NCBI GenBank assembly: GCA_946612185.1
Contig: CAMOEP010000162.1
Location: 1 to 5,890, forward strand
Source: an uncultured Ruminococcus sp.
GTDB lineage: Bacteria; Bacillota; Clostridia; Oscillospirales; Ruminococcaceae
Direction: 5' to 3'
Length of the DNA: 5,890 nucleotides
Under the pieces are notes generated by a model that was not told the DNA's origin, ran no database searches, and worked only from the letters and a program-made list of their open reading frames with translations. Each line of letters starts with the position of its first letter. Position 1 is the first letter of the stretch. Both the position numbers and the translations under genes were made by a program. This document shows positions 1 to 5,163 of the stretch, piece after piece.

Positions 1-103
1 TGATGCCGCCGGTCATTTCCAGTACGGGCGATATCATGCTGAAAGCCTCATTTCTGGCGGCTTCGCTGTATTTCAGTGTAGTACCGGGGATAAGTCTGTT
101 CAC
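1..103 (-). CDS. N-terminal fragment of an unrecognised protein (partial, runs off the left edge)
   Basis: An open frame of 34 codons starts at a GTG (103-101) and continues past the window edge without a stop. It begins (M)NRLIPGTTLKYSEAARNEAF. The start is supported by an AGGAG ribosome binding site 9 nt upstream and by a good promoter at 134-162 on the same strand. It is divergent from the YetF/DUF421 gene. The visible part has no signal peptide or membrane segment and I do not recognise the family. Its bases are GC-richer than the intergenic DNA beside it, as expected of coding sequence. Being a gene is likely; its function is unknown. Confidence 0.7.
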   Translation of the reverse strand, partial: MNRLIPGTTLKYSEAARNEAFSMISPVLEMTGGI

Positions 104-133
104 GGTCGGTCACTCCTCTCATACGATGTATTG

Positions 134-162
134 ATTATATCATAAGTTCATATGAACCGCAA
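134..162 (-). promoter_or_regulatory. Sigma-A-type promoter of the left-edge gene, with a palindrome in the spacer
   Basis: On the minus strand a perfect TATAAT (-10, 139-134) lies 17 bp from TTGCGG (-35, 162-157; 3 of 6 consensus bases). The start codon is about 30 bp downstream. The spacer carries the perfect palindrome GTTCATATGAAC (146-157), which would place a bound regulator directly on the RNA polymerase footprint. Confidence 0.6.
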
Positions 163-290
163 ACCTGTTCTAAAGAAGTTTCAAGGCGAAAACCTGTATT
201 TTTTTGAATTTATCTTACATAATCTCATTATTTCGCATATTTTTAAATGAGTGTATAAAAAACCTGAACCTGTAGACAATATAAATGCAC

Positions 291-426
291 AATTCGTAAT
301 GCGTAATGCGTAATGCGTAATTAAATGTGTTCGCTTCGCTCACGTTTTTAAATCGTGAGTTTAAAATACATCGCCGTAAGGCGATACCATAATTACGCAT
401 TACGCATTACGAATTACGCATTAAAT
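291..426. repeat. Inverted-repeat element made of GCGTAAT heptamer iterons (MITE/REP-like)
   Basis: The left arm (295-321) holds four CGTAAT units at a 7-bp period. The right arm (392-418) holds four units in inverse orientation. The 27-bp arms match at 26 positions, and a 24-bp stretch (291-314 against 392-415) matches perfectly. The roughly 70-bp interior has two smaller hairpins. One is CTCACG/CGTGAG (339-344/354-359). The other is ATCGCC-GTAA-GGCGAT (370-385), whose loop would be a GNRA tetraloop in RNA. There is no coding capacity. Heptamers of this type are, as I recall, common in intergenic DNA of several bacteria. The mobilisation mechanism is not evident from the sequence. The rest of the 344-bp gap (104-290 and 427-447) holds the left promoter, AACCTGT repeats and the downstream ribosome binding site. 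I saw no convincing promoter for the rightward operon. Confidence 0.75.
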
Positions 427-447
427 CAAAGAAGGAGGTGGTGGGGA

Positions 448-1131
448 GTGTCGGTTATCCTTATACGCTCGCTCATACTGTATATGCTTGTGGTTTTCGC
501 CGTCCGGCTCATGGGGAAACGTCAGCTCGGTGAACTCCAGCCCTCGGAACTGGTCATAACTATCCTTGTATCCAATATCGCCACGCTTCCCCTGGAAAAC
601 GTGGATATACCCGTCATCGTGGGCATAACGCCGATCCTGTCCCTTGTTTGCTTCGAGGTGCTTGTTTCACGGCTTTGCCTGAAATTTCCAAAAATGCGCA
701 GCCTTATCTCCGGCAGCCCCAAGGTCATTATCTCCGGCGGTAAACTCGACCCGAAAGCTCTCCGTGAACTGCGTTTTTCCGTGGATGACCTTATGATGGC
801 TCTGCGAAATAAGGACGTTTTCGACCTGTCAGAGGTGCAGTTTGCCGTGGTGGAAACTACCGGGTCAGTGTCCGTGATGAAGAAGCAGACTGAGGATAAC
901 CCGACCCGCAGCGACCTGGGATTATCGCCGCAAAACGCCGACCCGCCCCAGGTAGTCATCTCCGACGGACAAGTCAGTCGGCAGGGGAGTGATATCCTGA
1001 AAAAAGCCGGTATATCGCTGAAAAAAGCTGCCGGGGGACTGCCGCCGGAGAAGGTTTTCTTCCTTGCCGCCGACAGCCAGGGAAACATCTGCCTTGTGCC
1101 GGAAGGAGGACTTCACAATGACAAGAACTAA
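448..1131 (+). CDS. YetF/DUF421 family membrane protein
   Basis: This is a 227-aa protein starting at GTG 448. That start is chosen because a full AAGGAGGTG ribosome binding site lies at 432-440, with 9 nt between GGAGG and the GTG. The same frame stays open back to 355, but that part would translate the iteron repeat. Residues 4-22, about 33-48 and about 54-78 form three hydrophobic segments. Between the first two is the family hallmark GKRQLGELQPSEL (23-35), followed by SNIATLPLEN. Residues 85-143 form the cytosolic YetF domain (SGSPKVIISGGKLD, then LRFSVDDLMMALR and FAVVETTGSVSV), with a C-terminal tail to 227. The family is Pfam DUF421 (YetF, YrbG and the 2Duf spore protein of bacilli). 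Its molecular role is poorly defined; some members affect spore membranes and spore resistance. It overlaps the next gene by 14 nt, so the two are co-translated. Family assignment is confident; function is not. Confidence 0.93.
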   Translation: MSVILIRSLILYMLVVFAVRLMGKRQLGELQPSELVITILVSNIATLPLENVDIPVIVGITPILSLVCFEVLVSRLCLKFPKMRSLISGSPKVIISGGKLDPKALRELRFSVDDLMMALRNKDVFDLSEVQFAVVETTGSVSVMKKQTEDNPTRSDLGLSPQNADPPQVVISDGQVSRQGSDILKKAGISLKKAAGGLPPEKVFFLAADSQGNICLVPEGGLHNDKN

Positions 1132-1483
1132 ACTCAGCGCTGCAATACTCATTTCTCTTATTATAATAAGTGTATGCTCAGGAACATGGGTCAGCAGCCG
1201 TTGCAGCAGTATCATAACCCACACGGAACAGGTCATATCCCTTATGAGTTCCGGCGAAACTGCCGCCGCTGCCAGGGAATGCAAAGTCCTTGCGCTGGAG
1301 TGGGAGGACTTCCGCCATACCGCCTCAGTGCTGATGCTTAATTCCAGGCTAACGGATATAGACCGCCTTTGCTCCCGACTTGAAGCGGAGAATGTTCCGG
1401 ACGAGTCCGAACTGTCAGAAATGCATCACCTGCTCACTATCCTGAAAAACAGTGAAATACCGACGTTTCACTCGATTTTCTAA
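1118..1483 (+). CDS. DUF4363 family protein
   Basis: This is a 121-aa protein. The start ATG at 1118 follows GGAGG (1105-1109) by 8 nt and lies inside the 3' end of the DUF421 gene, pointing to translational coupling. An in-frame start further upstream (1064) has no comparable ribosome binding site. Residues 6-23 form one hydrophobic segment, giving a membrane-anchored or secreted protein with a mostly alpha-helical outer part. Family-like features are the W62 region (LALEWEDFRHT), LNSRLTDIDRLCSRLEAE (74-91) and the C-terminal LLTILKNSEIPTFHSIF. DUF4363 proteins are often encoded directly downstream of DUF421 genes in Clostridia, which supports both calls and suggests a shared membrane complex (inference). 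No catalytic motif is visible. No GC-rich terminator follows it in 1484-1560. Confidence 0.85.
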   Translation: MTRTKLSAAILISLIIISVCSGTWVSSRCSSIITHTEQVISLMSSGETAAAARECKVLALEWEDFRHTASVLMLNSRLTDIDRLCSRLEAENVPDESELSEMHHLLTILKNSEIPTFHSIF

Positions 1484-1628
1484 CAAGTAATCCTATTTAA
1501 CTTATTCATCAAAAGTACGAATCTTCTCACTTAATTAACCAAATCCGCCTGCAATTTATTGTAAAAAGTGCCTAAAAGGTAAAAGAATAATTCTACAGCC
1601 AAACCCTATGCAAAATGCACAAATTATA

Positions 1629-1657
1629 TTGACTTTTTTCTCCACCTGTGATAAAAT
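1629..1657 (+). promoter_or_regulatory. Strong sigma-A-type promoter of the GH5 cellulase gene
   Basis: TTGACT (-35, 1629-1634; 5 of 6 consensus) is followed after exactly 17 bp by TAAAAT (-10, 1652-1657; 5 of 6). The expected transcription start is near 1664, giving a leader of about 105-108 nt. The DNA upstream (1484-1628) is AT-rich with A/T runs that could act as an UP element. I saw no CcpA-type operator close to consensus. Confidence 0.8.
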
Positions 1658-1663
1658 TAATTA

Positions 1664-1771
1664 TGTAAAGAGCAGTTTCGCCAAGAGGGATTTACGGCGA
1701 TACTGCTCCGGAAAGTTTACTGCACTGGGCTTTCCAAGAGGGAAAAATTTAAAATTTCATGGGAGGGTACT
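1664..1771 (+). ncRNA. Structured 5' leader of the cellulase mRNA (candidate cis-regulatory RNA, unassigned)
   Basis: Hairpin 1 pairs 1671-1676 (AGCAGT) with 1702-1707 (ACTGCT). After one T-T mismatch it continues as TCGCC (1678-1682) with GGCGA (1696-1700), enclosing a 13-nt loop, AAGAGGGATTTAC. Hairpin 2 pairs GGAAAG (1710-1715) with CTTTCC (1730-1735). A competing hairpin 3 pairs TTTCC (1731-1735) with GGAAA (1741-1745), so hairpins 2 and 3 exclude each other. The 10-mer CCAAGAGGGA occurs twice (1681-1690 and 1734-1743), each time right after the 5' or 3' half of a stem. The ribosome binding site GGGAGG is at 1761-1766. I could not match it to a riboswitch class I know. The structure is read by eye, not folded by software. 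Confidence 0.45.
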
Positions 1772-3985
1772 ATGAAAAAATTTAATCCATTCAAGCGGTT
1801 CGTAAGCGTTTCTGCTGCTGCCGCAACTATCCTTTGTTCTCTGAACATTGCTCCTGTCTCTGTTTTTGAGGCTGATGCTGCTGAGGCTATGAAGCCCTTC
1901 GAGATCACTCAGAACATGAAGATAGGCTGGAACTTAGGTAACACCCTGGACGCTACTGCTTCCAATATCAACGGCGTTCTGGAGTCCGCTGGCGTTGAGA
2001 CTGAGACTTGCTGGGGCAACCCCAGGACTACTCAGGAAATGATCGACACTGTTAAGGCTAAGGGCTTCAATACCGTTCGTGTTCCTACCACATGGTTCCA
2101 GCACCTTGACGCTAACAATCAGATCGACCCTGCATGGATGGCAAGAGTCAAGGAAGTTGTTGACTACTGCATCAAGGACGATATGTATGTTATCCTCAAC
2201 GTTCACCACGAGAACTGGGTAAACCGTGCTGATCTGGGTACTGCTTATGATGAGATGCACACAAAGCTTATGGCTATCTGGCAGCAGATCGGTACAGAGT
2301 TCGCAAACTACGACCAGCACCTCATCTTCGAGTGCATGAACGAGCCTCGTGCTGTTGGTACTACTCACGAGTGGTGGGGACCTCAGGACAACGAAGTTGA
2401 TACTATCAACAAGCTGAACGCTGATTTCGTAAATCTCATCAGAAGCATTGATTCTCCTTATAAGGATACTCGTCTGCTGATGATCCCTGACTATTGCGCT
2501 TCCAGCGACAAGAGCATCTACTCAAAGCTTGTAGTTCCGGACGATGACTATGTTGCAGTATCTATCCACGCTTACTCACCTTACAACTTCACAATGAACA
2601 ACGGTGAGGGCGGCTATCACGAGACATTTACAGGAAGCTTCCAGACAGAGCTTGAAGGAATCCTCCAGGGCCTTCGTGATACATTTATTGAGAATGATAT
2701 CCCCGTTGTTATCGGTGAGTTCGGTTCTTCCAACTTCAATAACCTTGATGCAAGAATCGCTTGGGCTGATACATACCTTACTAACGCTAAGAAGTACGGT
2801 ATCCCCTGCGTTCTGTGGGATAATAACACAATTAGCAACCCCAAGGATCCCGGCGAGTGCCACGGCTACCTGAACAGAGCTGCTCTTAGCTGGTACACAG
2901 AGTCAGAGGGCGTTATCGACAAGATGATGAGCGTTCTGGCTGATGACAGCATCGAGTGGGGCAGCGAGGGTCACAAGCCCGAAGTAAGCCACAAGGATCT
3001 GAGCGAGGGTACTGTAGTCCTCCAGGGACCTGAGGAGATCGACGCTTCCAAGGGTACTGAGGCTGCTGGCTACAAGAACTCTACCCCCAGCAAGGACATC
3101 ACATGGGGCGCTCTTGAGAACAACGAGGTTGCTGTTAAGTACACAGGTACACTCCCTGTTGTTGCAGTTTCCAACGCTGAATGGGGCGACTGGAGCGAGG
3201 TAAGCGCTTACGACGTTGACGAGGCTAACGGCATCGCTTACTATGCTGCTTCTCAGATCGCTAAGGCTTGGAAGGGCAGCGACCTTTCTGAGATCGCTCA
3301 CCTCCAGTGCAGAACTGACGGCGTTACAACTATCGAGTCTATCTCTATCCTGGGCGCTGGCGAGATCGTTATCGAGATCCCTGAGGATAAGACAAAGAAG
3401 TACCCCATCGAGTTTATGGACACTGTTGCTGAGGATACTCTGCTCATCGGCTTCGAGGGCGAGCCTGGTACAGTTACAAACGGCTGCGTAGGCTTCATGA
3501 CTGACGAGTGGACACAGATCGAGTGGAATGGTACTATCGACGAGCAGGGCAATCTTAATATCATGATCCCTGTAAGCGAGTTCCCTGAGAGCGTAAAAAA
3601 TGCTGAGGTACAGATCTGGTACAATCCTGAGCTGGTTGATATGACCTTCTTCGGTGTACAGAGAGCATCTGAGGCTTCCACAATGCCTACTACTACAACT
3701 ACTTACGATACACAGACAACAACTACTTCCGGCGAGATCACTGGTACTCTGCCTGCATGGTATGGTCTGGGCGACGTTGACGAAAGCGACTCTATCTCTG
3801 TTGCTGATATCGTAACAGTTCTCCAGTACTGCGCAAACAAGGAAAAGTATGATTTCAAGAACAGCGAGTGCCTCAGACGTGCAGACGTTAACGGCGACGG
3901 CGATGTAACTCCTGATGATGCATTCATCATTCAGCAGGTTGACGCTAAGATCATTGACCGCATGGATCTCCCTTACACAAAGTAA
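1772..3985 (+). CDS. Secreted cellulosomal endoglucanase: GH5 (subfamily 4-like), two middle modules, dockerin
   Basis: This is a 737-aa secreted protein; the ATG follows GGAGG by 5 nt. Residues 1-37 are a signal peptide (KKFNPFKRF, hydrophobic core, cleavage near ADA/AEA). Residues about 42-392 are a retaining GH5 catalytic domain that hydrolyses beta-1,4-glucan-type chains. Motifs are GWNLGNTLDA (52-61), CWGNP (80-84), GFNTVRVP (98-105), NVHHENW (143-149), acid/base E191 in MNEPR, SIHAYSPY (264-271), nucleophile E316 in GEFG, and LWDNN (348-352). These best fit subfamily GH5_4, whose members act on cellulose, xyloglucan or mixed-linkage glucan. Residues about 410-535 and 545-632 are two related modules, probably carbohydrate-binding. 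Residues 638-660 are a Thr-rich linker. Residues 665-730 form a dockerin with two calcium loops, D668/D670/S672/S676/D679 and D705/N707/D709/T713/D716, which would dock the enzyme on a scaffoldin cohesin. Codon use (GCT, GAC, AAG, CGT) suggests high expression. Confidence 0.95.
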   Translation: MKKFNPFKRFVSVSAAAATILCSLNIAPVSVFEADAAEAMKPFEITQNMKIGWNLGNTLDATASNINGVLESAGVETETCWGNPRTTQEMIDTVKAKGFNTVRVPTTWFQHLDANNQIDPAWMARVKEVVDYCIKDDMYVILNVHHENWVNRADLGTAYDEMHTKLMAIWQQIGTEFANYDQHLIFECMNEPRAVGTTHEWWGPQDNEVDTINKLNADFVNLIRSIDSPYKDTRLLMIPDYCASSDKSIYSKLVVPDDDYVAVSIHAYSPYNFTMNNGEGGYHETFTGSFQTELEGILQGLRDTFIENDIPVVIGEFGSSNFNNLDARIAWADTYLTNAKKYGIPCVLWDNNTISNPKDPGECHGYLNRAALSWYTESEGVIDKMMSVLADDSIEWGSEGHKPEVSHKDLSEGTVVLQGPEEIDASKGTEAAGYKNSTPSKDITWGALENNEVAVKYTGTLPVVAVSNAEWGDWSEVSAYDVDEANGIAYYAASQIAKAWKGSDLSEIAHLQCRTDGVTTIESISILGAGEIVIEIPEDKTKKYPIEFMDTVAEDTLLIGFEGEPGTVTNGCVGFMTDEWTQIEWNGTIDEQGNLNIMIPVSEFPESVKNAEVQIWYNPELVDMTFFGVQRASEASTMPTTTTTYDTQTTTTSGEITGTLPAWYGLGDVDESDSISVADIVTVLQYCANKEKYDFKNSECLRRADVNGDGDVTPDDAFIIQQVDAKIIDRMDLPYTK

Positions 3986-4069
3986 TTAAGAACTTGACAG
4001 GATAGTTTTTGACATAACCTGATTTGTTCCTTACTTCTTCAATATATTGTCTGATCTGTGTGTAATGAA

Positions 4070-4103
4070 ACAGCCACCGTGTTAAGCGGTGGCTGTATTT
4101 TTA
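4070..4103 (+). terminator. Rho-independent terminator of the cellulase gene
   Basis: A 10-bp perfect stem pairs ACAGCCACCG (4070-4079) with CGGTGGCTGT (4087-4096) around a 7-nt loop, followed by ATTTTTA. It lies 84 bp after the cellulase stop. It directly abuts, and its T-run overlaps, the stop codon of the convergent deacetylase gene (4101). On the minus strand the tail (TTTCATT) is poorer, so it works mainly for the plus strand and perhaps weakly for both. Confidence 0.85.
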
Positions 4104-4838
4104 TACCTTGAACCCCTGCTGGCGGAAAGCGTCGATAGCGTCGCCAAGTATAGCCGCATTTGTAGCGGATACCGAGTGGAGCAGGAGTATCTCTCCGCCG
4201 TGTGCGGAATTTTTAAGCTTTTCAAGTGACTCAGCCGGCGAGGGCTGGGCATCGGTTTTCCAGTCCACATACGCATAACTCCAGAAAAGTGTCTTATAGC
4301 CGCAGTCCTGGACTATTTCAAGGGCTTTTTCGGAGTACTCGCCGCAGGGACAGCGGAAGTACTGCATTTCGTAGCCGTAGTTATTGCGGACGTAATCATG
4401 CAGGGACATTATCTCCTCACGGGCAGCCTCCTCCGAAAGGGTGGGGAGGCTTGCGTGGGTCATGCCGTGGTTGCCGATAACGTGTCCCTCAGCGATCATG
4501 CGCTTGACGAGGGATTCCTCCTTTTTGGCGTAGTCGCCGGTAAGGAAGAATATGGCGTGGACGTTCTTCTCTTTCAGGGTATCAAGTATCTGTGCGGTGT
4601 AGCCGTTTTCGTAGCCCTGGTCGAAGGTTATGATGATACGGTTCTGGTCGGGAGTTAAGGCGCAGGCATCGAGTCCGCCGAATCTCTCCGAGAATGAAAC
4701 CGCATCGACAGGGCGGTTCAACTGGTCTGTAGCCGTACCCTGACCGTAGCCTACCCTGGTGCAGTCAGCCGAATAAACCGGCGAAACTACAGCGGCAGAA
4801 GCGGTCAGCAGTGCAGCACATGAAGGCAGTATCTTCAT
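4101..4838 (-). CDS. PdaA-like polysaccharide (peptidoglycan) deacetylase, CE4/NodB family
   Basis: This is a 245-aa protein. ATG 4838 is chosen because GGAGG (4850-4846) lies 7 nt upstream and a signal peptide (residues 1 to about 24, MKILPSCAALLTASAAVVSP) begins there. A start at 4904 in the same frame would lie in the promoter region. NodB motifs are TFDQGYENGY (71-80), H124/H128 in NHGMTH, FRCPCGEYSE (161-170), WSYAYVDW (186-193) and LLLH (218-221). The GYENGY, EYSE and YVDW blocks are typical of PdaA, which removes acetyl groups from muramic residues during muramic-delta-lactam formation in the spore cortex. Two variations stand out. The second Asp of the usual TFDDG motif is Gln74 (Asn in B. 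subtilis PdaA), and motif 3 reads RCPCG with two cysteines. A sigma-G-like promoter precedes it. A vegetative peptidoglycan role remains possible. Confidence 0.9.
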   Translation of the reverse strand: MKILPSCAALLTASAAVVSPVYSADCTRVGYGQGTATDQLNRPVDAVSFSERFGGLDACALTPDQNRIIITFDQGYENGYTAQILDTLKEKNVHAIFFLTGDYAKKEESLVKRMIAEGHVIGNHGMTHASLPTLSEEAAREEIMSLHDYVRNNYGYEMQYFRCPCGEYSEKALEIVQDCGYKTLFWSYAYVDWKTDAQPSPAESLEKLKNSAHGGEILLLHSVSATNAAILGDAIDAFRQQGFKV

Positions 4839-4852
4839 GTCATTTCCTCCTG

Positions 4853-4870
4853 TTGCGGAAATGTCCGCAA
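4853..4870 (-). promoter_or_regulatory. Perfect inverted repeat just upstream of the deacetylase ribosome binding site
   Basis: TTGCGGA and TCCGCAA (7 bp each, 4-nt loop) lie only 2 bp upstream of GGAGG. The repeat sits at the expected transcription start and would form a hairpin at the 5' end of the mRNA, or act as an operator or RNA stabiliser. The pairing is seen in the sequence; the role is not known. Confidence 0.45.
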
Positions 4871-4873
4871 TAG

Positions 4874-4902
4874 TAGTATGCGCCGCAGAGAAAGTGGTAT
4901 AC
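4874..4902 (-). promoter_or_regulatory. Sigma-G-like (forespore) promoter of the pdaA homologue
   Basis: On the minus strand CATACTA (4880-4874) fits the sigma-G -10 consensus CATNMTA at every position. GTATA (4902-4898) is a near match to the -35 consensus GMATR, at 17 bp (18 is usual). B. subtilis pdaA is itself under sigma-G control. No sigma-A promoter of similar quality is present; the closest -10, TACTAT, has no -35. The expected start of transcription is near 4868. Confidence 0.5.
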
Positions 4903-4907
4903 ATAAC

Positions 4908-4939
4908 AAAAAAAGGGAGCGCATCAAAGCGTTCCCTTT
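4908..4939 (-). terminator. Rho-independent terminator for leftward transcription (probably that of ireB)
   Basis: On the minus strand GGGAACGC (4936-4929) pairs with GCGCTCCC (4922-4915) with one A-C mismatch around a 6-nt loop. Flanking AAA/TTT extends the stem, and a run of seven Ts (4914-4908) follows. It points in the direction of the ireB gene but is separated from it by the 214-bp element at 4941-5154. It also insulates the deacetylase promoter. Confidence 0.7.
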
Positions 4940-4940
4940 A

Positions 4941-5154
4941 GAAACTGTCCACATAGGGTGAATGTACGGATTTTCAGGCATAATTTTGTCGGTGGCAAGG
5001 CAAAAATCCGCCGACGGGCTGTCGCCCTTCAAGGATTTTTAACGTAGTCACCGGCAAAATTTGACGAAAATAAGTAGTGCCCCAAATCTTCGATTTGGCT
5101 GGCAATACTATATGCCTTGTGCTGACGTGCATGAATCCCTATGTGGACAGGTTC
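4941..5154. mobile_element. 214-bp MITE-like element with terminal inverted repeats
   Basis: The ends are GAAACTGTCCACATAGGG (4941-4958) and, inverted, GAACCTGTCCACATAGGG (5154-5137): 17 of 18 identical. TTA flanks both sides (4938-4940 and 5155-5157), a possible 3-bp target duplication. The interior has no gene but folds strongly. A 13-bp stem (4982-4994 with 5049-5061, one wobble) encloses an 8-bp stem (5002-5009 with 5033-5040) and a GGGC/GCCC tip. A second hairpin is built on CCAAATC/GATTTGG (5082-5088/5092-5098). A short TNA-type duplication and no transposase fit a non-autonomous derivative of an IS5-like element, but no parent is present and this link is a guess. Confidence 0.8.
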
Positions 5155-5163
5155 TTATTTCTG

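Noticed and set aside
146..170. LexA/SOS box in the left promoter
   Set aside because: The Gram-positive LexA box is GAAC-N4-GTTC. Here the half-sites are in the opposite order at N4, and GAAC...GTTC (154-170) has a 9-bp gap.
196..224. Sigma-G-like promoter (GTATT ... CATAATC) for the YetF operon
   Set aside because: Both boxes miss a key position, and the site is more than 220 bp from the start codon with the iteron element in between.
215..400. A 61-residue minus-strand frame crossing the iteron element
   Set aside because: About half is translated repeat (NYALRIT-type), it lacks a ribosome binding site, and it starts inside the right arm of the element.
295..418. CRISPR-like array in the heptamer repeats
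   Set aside because: The units are 7 bp and contiguous with no unique spacers, and the two blocks are in inverse orientation.
522..1284. Long minus-strand open frames opposite the YetF and DUF4363 genes
   Set aside because: They are antisense to genes with clear family homology and lack ribosome binding sites or recognisable motifs.
1681..1743. Resemblance of CCAAGAGGGA to the SAM-I riboswitch (S-box) core
   Set aside because: Only a short string is shared. The four-way junction, the remaining conserved S-box segments and the terminator are absent, and the gene is a cellulase rather than a methionine gene.
1685..1766. Several GGA triplets in the cellulase leader as CsrA binding sites
   Set aside because: GGA is expected by chance and in any ribosome binding site. 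There is no evidence for csrA in this window, and one GGA is the ribosome binding site itself.
1934..3930. Many open frames antisense to or out of frame with the cellulase
   Set aside because: They result from the strong codon bias of the cellulase gene, with no motifs or start signals of their own.
3994..4014. Two TTGACA boxes after the cellulase as promoters
   Set aside because: Neither has a TATAAT-like box at 16-18 bp, and transcription from them would run into the terminator at 4070.
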